From the NCBI GenBank assembly GCA_023481165.1, contig JAMCWO010000150.1:1-64000 (forward strand): DNA of 64,000 nt, read 5' to 3'. Below are positions 49,434-60,851 of the stretch, piece after piece. The translations under genes were made by a program, and so were the position numbers. Within the stretch, counting starts at the first letter, position 1. Every line of letters begins with the position of its first letter. The notes under the pieces were generated by a model. The model was not told the origin of the DNA and did not search any database. It worked only from the letters and a program-made list of their open reading frames with translations. This DNA is from Planctomycetota bacterium. Lineage in GTDB: Bacteria > Planctomycetota > Phycisphaerae > Sedimentisphaerales > Anaerobacaceae.

Positions 49434-52058
49434 CTACCTGGGGTCAGGCACGGGATATAACGCGACGATGCGGACCTTGTCGCGGGCCGAATTCACCCGG
49501 CTCCGGTCGAGAATCGCCAGGACCCGTCGCTGCGGCCCATTCGTCCCGATCCGGGTCAGAATATAGGTCGTGAACACATCGCTCTGCACGGTCACCAGGT
49601 TACTGATCCGCGTGAAGATCAGGTCGCGCTCCTCAAAGTCGTCGCGCGCCGTATCGGGCGTCATGTCGGGTCCGCGGGGCGCATCGGTGTGCTGATTGTC
49701 CTTGCCGTCGAAGCCTGGGGCACACAGGGCATCAACCTGCATTAGGTCGCCGATGCTCCAGTAAGGGCCGTGGCTGTCTCGATAGTCGACGATGGCCCGC
49801 GCTTTCTGGAGTGCCGCCGTGTCATCGTATTGCATCCACGGCAGTTGCGCGAGGACGAACGCCGGCGCCGTGTTGACGTTGATCCGCCCCATGATGCGCG
49901 TTTCCTCGGCGCTCAGGTCCGGATGCTGGGACGGATCGATTACAGTAAGGTAATTGAAGAGCCTTCGGTAGATGGGATTCCGCAGATCGATCAGACAATC
50001 GGCCGGCATCGCCCCTTCCGGGACACTGTAAGCGCTGCGGGCCAGGATCAGGCCCAATTCACCGATGTTAGTCAGCGGCTTGTTGGCCGGATGGGCCTGG
50101 ATCAGCATCTCGGGCTGCTGAGGGTCCACATAGTTGCCCATGGCATTGCCGAGCCCCGGTGTCGAGGCGTCGGATGCCCAGAGCCGCCGAATACACTTGT
50201 ACGGCGAAACATCCCGCTGCAGGCTGCGGGCGACGCCATCCGCCACAATCCACGCGTCGGGCACTCTCTTGGAATCCACGATCAGCCACTTCCCCGCCGA
50301 CTGGACCCGGCGCTGCAGGGAGATCGTGGCGCCCGACTCAAACATTGCCTGGCCCAGGTCCTGCACCGCCTTCTTGTACGTGTTGCGGTCGTACCCGAAG
50401 CGGGGCATCGTGTCGACCGGCTCCTGAGGGTCGGAGAATACGACATAGTCTTTCGCCAAGGGAGCCGCCGAGTCCTCGGCCAGCAGGACGTGGAACCGCC
50501 TCGATCCCGACCACACCACATCCAGCTCCACATCGGCGGCGGAGGGATTATCGATCACGATCTTCCAGTCGCCGGGCCGCGGATCGTTATCTTCAAAGTA
50601 GGGCCGGTAGAGCTCGATGGCGTACGACGTGTGCAACTGGCCGGTAGTTGGGTCCTTCACCTGCCGGTAGGCCAACTCGGAGAGGTACACGCAAGGGCGC
50701 TCAAAGCCATAGTATGGGGAGGAAAGGCCCTGGACCACGGTGATCTCATCATCATCGTCAATGTAATCCATCAAGTTGGCCGTGATCTGAATTGCCTTCT
50801 CCGTGATCCCGATCGTATTGGGGTCCGCTTCCGACAACGCGGCGGCGACGGCCGCGCGAATAGTCAGTTCGTCCGCCGTATTGACGTTCACCATTTTGCG
50901 GAACTTCGCCCCGGTGTCGGTTGTCACCGGGTGCGGCGTGAGGATCCGATCCACGTTGTACGTGGTCGCGAGGGGGCGATACGAGTAACTGGGATCCAGC
51001 GCCCCGCTCGCGTCGTGCACGCGCAGGAACCAGGCAGCGAGCAGGTCCTTTTCCGCATCCTGCGGTTTCTTGTTGGTCCGCGCCAGCTCGTCGGCGGACG
51101 GCAGCGCCACGGGCGTGGTCAGCGTGCTGGCCCGGAAAGAGCCCCAGTTCTCCAAACGGGTATCGACCGCCGTCTGATTCAGGAGGAAACGATAGCGAAG
51201 CTCCAGCTCATCCGAAAGATCGAAGGGCGTATAAGGAGACAAGCCGTTCGCGCTCTGGGCCACATAGGCCGCCGGGTCCGGGTATTGCCAGAGGACCTGC
51301 TGCTCGTAGGCGGTCAGGTTCAACGCGGCGGGATTCGCCGTGTTGTTCACGCGGGCGCCGAGCAAAGCCGCTTCGTTCGATAGGGCGACCGCCTGGCCCG
51401 GGGCGCTCGCCAGCGCCAGGACATTCACCTGGAGCTGGCTGCGGCCGTCCACGCGGGCCGTGTTCGCGTCGCCGGGATCGAACTTGTAGCCGGTATTCAC
51501 GTTGAGCATGCTGCTGTTATCGAGAATCCGCACGGCGGCATAGATCGGCCGGCCCTTGCTCGACATCACGCCGGGCACCGAGAACCATCGCGCATCTCCC
51601 ACCCCATCCCCATCAGCATCGGCGTTCGTTTCGGCCCCGTTCGGATCCTTGATGGGCTCGCGCTCCACCACCAGGCGGATACGGACGTTCCTGGTGTCGG
51701 TGGCCGGCAGACCGGCCACATTGCTGATCTGCCGCCAGGAATAGTTGCCTCCGGACTCGTACGGCTCGGCCTCCGCCAGCCACGCGTTATTCGCATCCGG
51801 ATAGTCGTAAGATCCCGCCGTGCTCCCGGCGCCGGGAACATCCGCGGCTAGTGTCTCGCTGATCTCGGCCAGAACGGTATCGACGGCCAAGCCCAACTCC
51901 CGACTGTCCGCCGTGGCGGAGGTGGCCATCTTGTCGATCCGGGTCGCCATCACAAACAGCACGCCGATGACAGCCAGCAGACTCGTCAGGACTACCGCCA
52001 GGATCAGGGCCGAGCCCCGACGAAAGACGACCGTTGTTGGTTCAATCCGCTCCATCAT
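49434..52058 (-). CDS. Type II secretion minor pseudopilin GspK-like, very large
   Basis: 874 aa, far longer than the usual ~320. N-terminal membrane helix after a short leader (GSALILAVVLTSLLAVIGVL) without a strong G/FTxxE site, as in GspK. Large periplasmic part with two helix-hairpin-helix-like segments typical of GspK (RKMVNVNTADELTIRAAVAA and GRINVNTAPAFVLAQLPWMQ) and many inserted domains. It would cap the pseudopilus tip with the H/I/J proteins encoded just upstream. ATG 52058 (or 52055). It ends the operon. Confidence 0.82.
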   Translation of the reverse strand: MMERIEPTTVVFRRGSALILAVVLTSLLAVIGVLFVMATRIDKMATSATADSRELGLAVDTVLAEISETLAADVPGAGSTAGSYDYPDANNAWLAEAEPYESGGNYSWRQISNVAGLPATDTRNVRIRLVVEREPIKDPNGAETNADADGDGVGDARWFSVPGVMSSKGRPIYAAVRILDNSSMLNVNTGYKFDPGDANTARVDGRSQLQVNVLALASAPGQAVALSNEAALLGARVNNTANPAALNLTAYEQQVLWQYPDPAAYVAQSANGLSPYTPFDLSDELELRYRFLLNQTAVDTRLENWGSFRASTLTTPVALPSADELARTNKKPQDAEKDLLAAWFLRVHDASGALDPSYSYRPLATTYNVDRILTPHPVTTDTGAKFRKMVNVNTADELTIRAAVAAALSEADPNTIGITEKAIQITANLMDYIDDDDEITVVQGLSSPYYGFERPCVYLSELAYRQVKDPTTGQLHTSYAIELYRPYFEDNDPRPGDWKIVIDNPSAADVELDVVWSGSRRFHVLLAEDSAAPLAKDYVVFSDPQEPVDTMPRFGYDRNTYKKAVQDLGQAMFESGATISLQRRVQSAGKWLIVDSKRVPDAWIVADGVARSLQRDVSPYKCIRRLWASDASTPGLGNAMGNYVDPQQPEMLIQAHPANKPLTNIGELGLILARSAYSVPEGAMPADCLIDLRNPIYRRLFNYLTVIDPSQHPDLSAEETRIMGRINVNTAPAFVLAQLPWMQYDDTAALQKARAIVDYRDSHGPYWSIGDLMQVDALCAPGFDGKDNQHTDAPRGPDMTPDTARDDFEERDLIFTRISNLVTVQSDVFTTYILTRIGTNGPQRRVLAILDRSRVNSARDKVRIVALYPVPDPR

Positions 52059-52068
52059 TGCCGTACCG

Positions 52069-53193
52069 TCAGTTGTCCAAATAGACGATGTGAGTGAACA
52101 TCCGGCCGCCCTTGATGAGGCCGCGCGAGTCATACAGAGTGAACGTGAACTTCAGAGCGCGACCCAGGCCGGGAACTGTGTTGAAATCTCTATGCAACGG
52201 GTTGAGCGCGGTACTCCCAATGATCGCCGGTCCTCGGGGATACCATACCCCCGGGATGCTTCGTGGGTCCAGATCCGATCCCTCGTGGGGATTCCACTGG
52301 CCGGAGACGTCCGGCGGACGCACCTTGTCTCCTTCCAGGACAAAATCGGAGTCGTCTTTCAGGCTCGCGTCTCCGTTCGGGTTGACTTGCGGAATCCAGC
52401 GGTGTTCGGCGTCGCTCCAGCCCTGGACCTTGAATTGGCCGACCCCGCGGCACATAAAGGCGTGAAGCGAGTCCGGCTTGTTCGGGTCGAGCGTCACGCC
52501 GCCGATCGTGACGTTCTTCTTGCTCGTGTTCTGCTCGCCCAGCCCGACCTCGACGTCCCCAATGACCGACAGAATATCCATCTTCTTCGCCAGAGGGATC
52601 AACTCCCACCCGCGCAGGGAGATGGAATCGGACTCGGCGCTGCTGAGCCAGTCGCGCCACTGGCTGTCCGTGAATTTGCCGGTGCCGAGCGGGTCACAGG
52701 GGTCCGTTGCGGCGGACGGCGCCACGAGAATGTGCTCCGTGCGCGCCAGGATGCGTCGTTCGGGCTTCTGCGACTGGGGCCGGTTCGGCTCGGCGGGATT
52801 GGCCGACGGGCCGCTCGCCAACGCGTAGGAGATCCGCGCCAGGTTGCCGCGCACCGCCGGGTTGGCCCGGTAGGTCTGGAAGTCCCCGTCGGCGAAGAAC
52901 ATGATCCGATCGAACCGGTCAAAGGCTTCTTCCGCGTTGCGGTTGGTGCCGTTGTAGTTCGCCTTGCGCTGGGCCCGCCAGAAGACGAGGACCTCTCCAT
53001 CCTTGCGCAGCCCGCGGAAGTCCGAGTCCAACTGCTCCGTGAGCGCGCGGAGCTTCTGCATGATCTCGGCATTGGCCAGCGCCAGCCGGTGCGAATCGGT
53101 GCTCACCTGGAAGATGACGCCGGCGAAGGACATCACCAGCGCCATAATTCCCAAGGCGACCACCAACTCCATCAATGTGAACGCTCTGCGCAT
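52069..53193 (-). CDS. Prepilin-type pseudopilin, GspJ-like
   Basis: 374 aa with a type III signal (RRAFTLMELVVALGIMALVM), cleaved before Phe and with Glu at +5. The large globular domain is beta-rich. Position between GspI-like and GspK-like genes makes GspJ the best call. ATG 53193 lies just past the upstream stop (TAA at 53195-53197). It is longer than typical GspJ (~200). Confidence 0.8.
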   Translation of the reverse strand: MRRAFTLMELVVALGIMALVMSFAGVIFQVSTDSHRLALANAEIMQKLRALTEQLDSDFRGLRKDGEVLVFWRAQRKANYNGTNRNAEEAFDRFDRIMFFADGDFQTYRANPAVRGNLARISYALASGPSANPAEPNRPQSQKPERRILARTEHILVAPSAATDPCDPLGTGKFTDSQWRDWLSSAESDSISLRGWELIPLAKKMDILSVIGDVEVGLGEQNTSKKNVTIGGVTLDPNKPDSLHAFMCRGVGQFKVQGWSDAEHRWIPQVNPNGDASLKDDSDFVLEGDKVRPPDVSGQWNPHEGSDLDPRSIPGVWYPRGPAIIGSTALNPLHRDFNTVPGLGRALKFTFTLYDSRGLIKGGRMFTHIVYLDN

Positions 53194-53194
53194 G

Positions 53195-53992
53195 TTACGA
53201 TCCCGGGAACCGAACCACATCCTGGTAGACAGCGACCACCGGATTTCTGCCGCCGGAAGCCGCCGGGGGGACCACCCACGCCCAGCCGCCGGCCGGGGCG
53301 CTCAGGGCGCCGCCGGTCCAGGGCCGATCCAACCTGATCTTGTCCGGCGGGCCGGCATATCGCTCCAGCACCTGGTAGATCTGCCCCGTCTTGTCATCCA
53401 CAAGGAAACAGCCATCGTTGACGAAGGCCAACTCATCGATCCCGTCATCGGGGACGGCATCCTTCAGCCCAACGTCGGTCGTATTGGTCGAATTGGCATC
53501 TGCCACCAGATTGACGCGTACCGGCCGCGGCAGATCGGGATCCGGAGTCCCGAGCTGCAGCCCATTCCCCTCGGTCTTGCGTGTCCAGTACGTCGCCCCG
53601 GCGGTCTGGCGGCTGATGAAGACGGTGCACTGAACGAGCCGGCTGCCGGCGCTCATCCGCCGGCACAGCGCCGCCCAGGAGTACTGCCGGGTCGATTCCT
53701 CGCGCGTGGACGGGTACAGGTACTCCTCCCCCGGAATTGTCATCAGTTGCTCGTAGGGCACGAGGCCATCGTCTTTCAGGTTCGCATTGTTCGGGTCCAG
53801 ACCGTAGATCCGCATTTTGGCCAAGGCCTCATCCGCTGCCACCGCGCCGATGGTCCGTTCCGTCGACGTGGTCGAGAAATACACCCCCGTCAGGAACGTA
53901 CCGGCGATGAACATCAGGCCGATGGCCAGCGTCCCGACGGCCAGCAACGTCTCCGTCAACGAGAATCCAGCTTGTCGCCTGTTCTTAGCCAT
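53195..53992 (-). CDS. Prepilin-type pseudopilin, GspI-like
   Basis: 265 aa: short basic leader (AKNRRQ), cleavage in AGFSLTETLLAVGTLAIGLM, then a globular domain (TSTERTIGAVAADEALAKMR). Relatives usually have Glu at +5; here FSLTE keeps it. The order G-H-I-J-K supports the assignment. It starts ten bases after the previous gene. Confidence 0.8.
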   Translation of the reverse strand: MAKNRRQAGFSLTETLLAVGTLAIGLMFIAGTFLTGVYFSTTSTERTIGAVAADEALAKMRIYGLDPNNANLKDDGLVPYEQLMTIPGEEYLYPSTREESTRQYSWAALCRRMSAGSRLVQCTVFISRQTAGATYWTRKTEGNGLQLGTPDPDLPRPVRVNLVADANSTNTTDVGLKDAVPDDGIDELAFVNDGCFLVDDKTGQIYQVLERYAGPPDKIRLDRPWTGGALSAPAGGWAWVVPPAASGGRNPVVAVYQDVVRFPGS

Positions 53993-54001
53993 AGCGGTCC
54001 A

Positions 54002-54991
54002 TCAATGCGACGAAATCAGGTTTCCTGCGTAGGGGCTTACGTACAGTGTTTCGTTCGTCAATTTGCCCAGATACGTGGACCAGGGCGTCCGGGCCCCGTA
54101 GGCCGCCCGCAACAGCGGCAGTTCGTAAATCACGAGACTCGTGCGGCTGTCCTCCTTGCCCAGCCCGAACTCCACATTGTCCGTGCTGTTGCGCCGGGAA
54201 TAGTCGTCCTGGAGGAACATGCCTTGCTTATACCGGCAGATATTGTCCACCGAGTTGAATATATCATCGGTGGAGGTCTGGGTGGAACCGGCCGTATTGT
54301 TGGGCCGGTAGACGCCATTGCGATTGCGCACGCGAACTTCGTGCACCGCCAGCTTGCCCGAGGGCGCAAAGACAACGGAGAAGGTCGTGGCGTCGCTCAG
54401 CTCGGACAACTCGTCGATGGCCGCATCGCTGGTGATCCCCGTCAGATCGATCACACCCATCGTGTCGGGCAGCTTCATCGGCTCCAGTCCTTCGACCGCC
54501 CGGAACCCGTTGGCCAGGCCGCCCATATTCTTCGGCTCATCATGCACGATGAAGATCATGTACTGCGGGGCGTCCAGCACGGTCTTAAGGGGATCGAGCG
54601 GGTCCTCCGAGGTGCACAGCTTCTGGAAACGGACGCCCACGTACTTCTGCTGACTCATCGCCATGGCGCGGGCGGAGCTCAACGCCGCGTCGATCATGCT
54701 CCGCACGCCGTTTTCTGTTTGGAACGACTTCATCAGCGAGCGGACCACCGGCACCGCGAAGCCCATCAGCAGCGCCATGGTCCCGATGACCAGGGTCATC
54801 TCGATCAGCGTCAAACCCGCCGTCCTGCGTGCCCGCCCACACGCGCTTGTCATCCTGAGCGCAGCGAAGGATCTGGGCCGCGAACGAGATTCCCCGTCCG
54901 GGCTCGCCGCGCAGTTCCGTTCGCTGGCCAGATGCTTTGCTGCGCTCCGCATGACAATTTCAGTATCTGGTTGGCGAAATACGTTCTTCAT
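54002..54991 (-). CDS. Prepilin-type pseudopilin, GspH-like, with repeat-extended leader
   Basis: 329 aa. The processing site ARRTAGLTLIEMTLVIGTM lies about 58 residues from the start instead of the usual 6-15. The extra leader (RSAAKHLASERN, RPRSFAALRMT) is encoded by dispersed repeat C (54848-54956). Because prepilin peptidase removes the leader, the mature protein (FAVPVVRSLMKSFQTENGVR onward) would be unaffected. ATG 54991 overlaps the preceding stop (ATGA). GspH by position between G- and I-like genes. Confidence 0.8.
   Translation of the reverse strand: MKNVFRQPDTEIVMRSAAKHLASERNCAASPDGESRSRPRSFAALRMTSACGRARRTAGLTLIEMTLVIGTMALLMGFAVPVVRSLMKSFQTENGVRSMIDAALSSARAMAMSQQKYVGVRFQKLCTSEDPLDPLKTVLDAPQYMIFIVHDEPKNMGGLANGFRAVEGLEPMKLPDTMGVIDLTGITSDAAIDELSELSDATTFSVVFAPSGKLAVHEVRVRNRNGVYRPNNTAGSTQTSTDDIFNSVDNICRYKQGMFLQDDYSRRNSTDNVEFGLGKEDSRTSLVIYELPLLRAAYGARTPWSTYLGKLTNETLYVSPYAGNLISSH
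54848..54956. repeat. Dispersed inverted repeat C, copy 2 (inside the leader of a pseudopilin gene)
   Basis: TGTCATCCTGAGCGCAGCG and AAGGATCTGG at the left end mirror CCAGATGCTTTGCTGCGC and CCGCATGACA at the right end. It keeps the frame and lengthens the leader peptide by about 36 codons. Confidence 0.85.
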
Positions 54992-55470
54992 CGCACGCCT
55001 TTGTTGCTAAGGTCGTCGCCGGTGCCGAATTGCCGGTCCGGCCCGGCCGAGATCAGTTCGGGAAAGGTGCTATCCGGCAGACAAACGTAGTCCATCACGG
55101 TTCCCCAGGGGTCGCGCATCGACCGCAGATCCGCGCTGCCCCCTTCCCCTTTGACCACGCCGGGAGCGAGCCTGTCCAACACTTGCCGCGACGCCGGCAC
55201 CAAACGAAGCTCCTGGCACATTGACTCGATATGCGCCAGGGCGTTGGCGGGATTCCGCTCCGCCTGCGGCGGGAACTGACCCTTGGCCTCGTAGTACTCG
55301 CGCAGGGCGCTGCCGACGAGGGCGAAGGCGTTGCGCAGCGCGTTCTCCTTCGATTGCGTGTCGACGCGCAGCGTCACCGTGACCACGATGCCGGCCAGGA
55401 CCACGATGATGCCCAGCACGACCAGCATCTCCACGAGCGTCACGCCGCTATGGTATCGCGAGTTGGCCAT
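54988..55470 (-). CDS. Major pseudopilin-like protein, GspG-like
   Basis: 160 aa, the normal GspG size. Cleavage site HSGVTLVEMLVVLGIIVVLA, a long N-terminal helix, DPWGTVMDY, and the Ca2+-loop-like end (LISAGPDRQFGTGDDLSNKG) seen in GspG. It would polymerise into the pseudopilus. Its last codons overlap the GspH-like gene. Confidence 0.85.
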   Translation of the reverse strand: MANSRYHSGVTLVEMLVVLGIIVVLAGIVVTVTLRVDTQSKENALRNAFALVGSALREYYEAKGQFPPQAERNPANALAHIESMCQELRLVPASRQVLDRLAPGVVKGEGGSADLRSMRDPWGTVMDYVCLPDSTFPELISAGPDRQFGTGDDLSNKGVR

Positions 55471-55497
55471 ATGCCGCCCCCGCCCGATCCTTCGAGA

Positions 55498-56445
55498 CTA
55501 CTGTCCGAAATTGCGAATGTCGTCGTTCGTGCCGTAGATGCCGTCCGCGCCGGCGGAGATCAGCAGATAGGAATCCGGCCGATACGGGTAAGGCCGCGCC
55601 TGCACCCGGGGATCGCGGATGTACTCGTAAAAGTAGTTGGCGTCCTCCAGCGGATGCTGCCGGCGCGCCGCGAGCGGCTTGAGGCCATCGGCCAGCAATC
55701 TCAGGCTGACCAGCGGCCAATTGTCCCTGACATTGTAGATCCGCGTCTCGGGGTCGCCCGTGTCGAGCACTTTGCTGGCCGGATTCGCCTTGTAGTACAG
55801 AATCGGCGTGCCCGGGGACACCATCTTGGCGGCTACCCCCGGTACCGCAAGAGTGCCGGGGTCCTCCAGAACCTTGCACTCTCTCACCGTGAACACATCG
55901 CACAAGACGTACGTGCGCGCGGCCAGCGGCTGCGGGTTGCCCGAGCTGTTGGACGTATCCGGGAACAGTCCGTCCCTCAATCCCACCGCGCTGTCCCCGA
56001 GCCGGAAGGCGTTGGCGTGCTCCAGTTCTATGTAACGCCCCTTCCGCTTGTCCAGCGTCTGCGCGGCCGGATTGACCTTCAACGGATCATACGTCGTCGG
56101 CCCGCCGTTGCGGTCCAAGCCGTCCCCGCGCCAGGCGGAATCCGGATGAAAGCCCAGCAGGTCCCAGCCCAGCAGGGCCTCCGCCAGCTTCTGCGCGCCG
56201 CAGTAGTCCGTCCGGCCGCCCGGCAGGTTCGGGTTCGTCCAACTCGACGGCGGGTAATCCCCGTAATCGCTCTTGAAGGCCGCCAGCCCCAGCTCGATCG
56301 ACGTGAACTGGGCCTTCTGCTTCGTCTCCTTGGCCATCTTCTGCACCGTATGCACCGCCGGCAGCAGCAGCCCGACGAGCAACGCAATAATGCTGACCAC
56401 GACCAGGATCTCAATGATGGTCAGGCCTGACGTTCTCGTTCTCAT
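55498..56445 (-). CDS. Large prepilin-type protein with GspG-like C-terminus
   Basis: 315 aa: cleavage site TSGLTIIEILVVVSIIALLV, N-terminal helix, a long middle region (CGAQKLAEALLGWDLLGFHP, TPILYYKANPASKVLDTGD), and a C-terminal loop LLISAGADGIYGTNDDIRNF like that of GspG. A paralogue follows upstream (56580). Probable alternative or minor pilin. GAGGA lies six bases before ATG 56445. Confidence 0.85.
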   Translation of the reverse strand: MRTRTSGLTIIEILVVVSIIALLVGLLLPAVHTVQKMAKETKQKAQFTSIELGLAAFKSDYGDYPPSSWTNPNLPGGRTDYCGAQKLAEALLGWDLLGFHPDSAWRGDGLDRNGGPTTYDPLKVNPAAQTLDKRKGRYIELEHANAFRLGDSAVGLRDGLFPDTSNSSGNPQPLAARTYVLCDVFTVRECKVLEDPGTLAVPGVAAKMVSPGTPILYYKANPASKVLDTGDPETRIYNVRDNWPLVSLRLLADGLKPLAARRQHPLEDANYFYEYIRDPRVQARPYPYRPDSYLLISAGADGIYGTNDDIRNFGQ

Positions 56446-56579
56446 GGTATTCCTCTTTCAGTAGCGAGGGTTCTCACCATAAAGCGCTCCTTCACCCTCC
56501 TCGACTGCTCGATCCAAGAGCGACATCCCGTGCGTCGCCCCACATTCAAATTGGCAACGCGCTTCGCGAAGACCGGCCG

Positions 56580-57497
56580 CTACTCATTGTACCGCCAGTC
56601 GAAGTTGCAGATGTCGTCGGCGGTGCCGTACTCGCCGTCCCAACCGGCGGAAATCAGGATGAAGGTATCCGCCCGGAAGGGACGCATGGTGGTTTTGACC
56701 TGCGTGCTCCGCGTATTCCTGTAGAAGCGCACCGGATCGGCCATTTTGTGAGTTGCGGCGGCTGCCCCGCCCGAGGTCCCCGCCGTCTGCCACGGCTTGC
56801 CAAGCTGAACGAGGGCGTGATTGTCCCAGTAGTTGAAGATATTCCCCCGGCTGTCCGCCGGTGTCATCGCTTGGACAAAATTAGGGTCGTGGTAACTGTT
56901 GGCCGTGTCCGCCTTGTAGTAGAGGATCGGCATCCCGGTCTTTTCTGCGGACTGCATCGGGCGCTCGTAGACGTCGCACAGGACAAAGGTCGTACCAAGA
57001 TACGGACCGACGTTGGTGCCGTAGATATCCTGCATCCGCCAGGCTTTGGCGTTCTCCACCTGCAGGAATGGGCCTTTGCGAGCCTTGAGGTTGTTGTCCC
57101 GCAGAGCCGGCGGCATCGCGTCGATGTTCGGCGGATACAGGAGGAGCTTCCCGGCGGCATCCAACCCATCGCGCCGGAAAACCGAACTCGTGTGAAATCC
57201 GAGCAGGTCCTGGCCCATAAGAGCTTCACAGAGCTTCATCGCGCCACAGTAGGGCTGGTTCATGGAGTCCACGGCCGTGGAGGGCGGATAGCCGTCGAAT
57301 TCATTGTTGAAGAGCTCGACGGCCGCATTGATGGCATTGAACTGGGCCTTCTGCTGCACGTCGCGCGCGTAGCGTCGGACCTTGTTGAGCGCGGGCACCA
57401 TCAGCCCGATGAGGATCACGATGATGCTCATCACGGTCAGCAACTCGATGATGGTGAAAGCTCTGGGCTTTCTGGCTTGGGTCACGGTCGGTTTCAT
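56580..57497 (-). CDS. Large prepilin-type protein, paralogue of the 55498 gene
   Basis: 305 aa: leader then PRAFTIIELLTVMSIIVILI, helix, CGAMKLCEALMGQDLLGFHT, MPILYYKADTANSYHDPNF, and LISAGWDGEYGTADDICNFD at the end. Clear similarity with the neighbouring 315-aa prepilin throughout. ATG 57497 follows AAGGAG by six bases; a longer frame to 57521 is less supported. Confidence 0.87.
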   Translation of the reverse strand: MKPTVTQARKPRAFTIIELLTVMSIIVILIGLMVPALNKVRRYARDVQQKAQFNAINAAVELFNNEFDGYPPSTAVDSMNQPYCGAMKLCEALMGQDLLGFHTSSVFRRDGLDAAGKLLLYPPNIDAMPPALRDNNLKARKGPFLQVENAKAWRMQDIYGTNVGPYLGTTFVLCDVYERPMQSAEKTGMPILYYKADTANSYHDPNFVQAMTPADSRGNIFNYWDNHALVQLGKPWQTAGTSGGAAAATHKMADPVRFYRNTRSTQVKTTMRPFRADTFILISAGWDGEYGTADDICNFDWRYNE

Positions 57498-57554
57498 GGT
57501 CTTCTCCTTTTTCAGATGCACACTCTTGGATCTTCGATCTTGCGGAAGTTTCGA

Positions 57555-58808
57555 TTAACCGGCAGCACTGAGGCTGGTAATCACCTGAATCATGGGCAGG
57601 AACACCGCCAGCACGATGACCATCACCGTGCTGCCGAGCACGAGAATGATCATCGGCTCGAGCATGGACATCAGACTACCGACGAGCACGTCCACCTGCT
57701 CATCATATTGATCGGCCACTTTCAGCAGCATCTTGTCCAGATCGCCCGTTTCCTCGCCGACGGCCACCATGTTGCTGACCAGCAGGTCCACGGTCTTGGA
57801 GGCCCGCAGCGGGCCCGCGAACGTATCGCCCTGGCGAATGGAGTTGTGGACGTTGGCCAGCATTTTCGCGTAGACTTCGTTGCCGGCGGTCTCGCGGGTC
57901 ACGTTGATGGCGTCGAGAATCGGCACGCCGGCGCTGATCAGGGTGCCCAGCGTTCTCGTCCACCGCGTGATCGAGATTTTGCTCGACAACTGCCCGATGA
58001 CCGGCAGTCTCAAAGTGACGGTATCCAGCACAAACCGGCCCGGCTGGGTCTTACGCACGAGCCGCAACAGGAGGACAATCCCGAAGGGAATCCCGATCAG
58101 CACCGCCCACCCGTAGCGATGAGCAATCCAGTCGCTGATCCCGAGCACGGTCATCGTCACCGGATTCAGCTTGCCGCCGACCATTTCCTGCAGCACGCCC
58201 TGGAAGGTGGGGATCACGAACGTCATCAGGCCCAGCACGATGCCGAACGCCGCCGTCATGACGACGACCGGGTAGATCATGGCCCCTTTGACGCGTCCCT
58301 TGAGGCGGATGGCCTTTTCCTTGAAGTCGGCGATACGGGCCAGGATCAGATCGAGCACGCCGCCCGCCTCCCCCGCCGCCACCATGTTGATGAACAGCCG
58401 GTCAAAGGCCCGGGGGTACTTGGCAAAGGCCTCGGAAAGGGTCGAGCCGCCCTCGATGTCGTCGGCCACGTACCCGATGATGCGTTTGAAGTTCCCCGCC
58501 TTCTGCTGCTCTTCGAGAATGCGCAGCGACCGCAGGATCGGCAGACCGGCGTCCTGGAGCGTCGAGAGCTGCCGGGCGAACTGCGTGACATTCTTGACCT
58601 TGACGCGGGCCCCGGCCCCCCGCCGCCTCTTCGGTTTGGCGCCTGCCTTGCCCGCGCCGGCCTTGGAAGCCGACTTGGGACGGACCTTCGTGGGGAAGTA
58701 CCCCATGGTGCGGATCTTGCTGATCGCTTCCTTCTCGCTAAGGGCCTCGATCTCGTCCTTGATCTCCACACCCTGGGAGTCCAGCGCTACGTACTGAAAG
58801 ACAGGCAT
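57555..58808 (-). CDS. gspF: Type II secretion inner-membrane platform protein GspF
   Basis: 417 aa: N-terminal FQYVALDSQGVEIKDEIEAL segment, a Lys/Ala-rich linker with basic residues, then two T2SSF domains (FARQLSTLQDAGLPILRSLR and WTRTLGTLISAGVPILDAIN) and three membrane helices. It connects the assembly ATPase to the pseudopilus. It lies between gspE and the prepilins. Confidence 0.95.
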   Translation of the reverse strand: MPVFQYVALDSQGVEIKDEIEALSEKEAISKIRTMGYFPTKVRPKSASKAGAGKAGAKPKRRRGAGARVKVKNVTQFARQLSTLQDAGLPILRSLRILEEQQKAGNFKRIIGYVADDIEGGSTLSEAFAKYPRAFDRLFINMVAAGEAGGVLDLILARIADFKEKAIRLKGRVKGAMIYPVVVMTAAFGIVLGLMTFVIPTFQGVLQEMVGGKLNPVTMTVLGISDWIAHRYGWAVLIGIPFGIVLLLRLVRKTQPGRFVLDTVTLRLPVIGQLSSKISITRWTRTLGTLISAGVPILDAINVTRETAGNEVYAKMLANVHNSIRQGDTFAGPLRASKTVDLLVSNMVAVGEETGDLDKMLLKVADQYDEQVDVLVGSLMSMLEPMIILVLGSTVMVIVLAVFLPMIQVITSLSAAG

Positions 58809-58869
58809 CTTCCTACCTCACTTTTCACGCTATCCGTTCCCACTCACCTGGCTGGGGCTCTTGACCCCG

Positions 58870-60633
<1,764 letters not shown>

Positions 60634-60851
60634 CGCGATACACCCTCAAAGACCCTACAACCCTTATACGACCGAATTGTAGCAAAGTAAACAATGATGG
60701 TAAAGAAAATTACGAATTGGACACCTGGTTAACGAGACGCCGCCAAGTGCCCGAAAACCACCGATAACTTTTGGAGTATCATTTCCGAGATGACACGGCC
60801 CCCTTGTCCCCCGCCCCTGCGCCCGACTGATACGCCGTCGAATTCCAACCG
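60634..60851. other. Gap between gspE and pilT
   Basis: About 218 bases: the gspE promoter (60676-60704) and no gene I can support. Confidence 0.5.
60676..60704 (-). promoter_or_regulatory. Sigma-70-type promoter for gspE
   Basis: On the - strand TTTACC (60699-60704), 17-base spacer, TACAAT (60676-60681). Transcription would start about 35 bases before the gspE ATG, separating gspE-gspF-pilins from pilB-pilT. Confidence 0.6.

Noticed and set aside
49431-49436. Abutting stop codons TAGCTA of two convergent genes as a special signal
   Set aside because: Unusual but simple: the complementary TAG stops of both genes touch by chance in a compact genome; no hairpin or terminator is formed.
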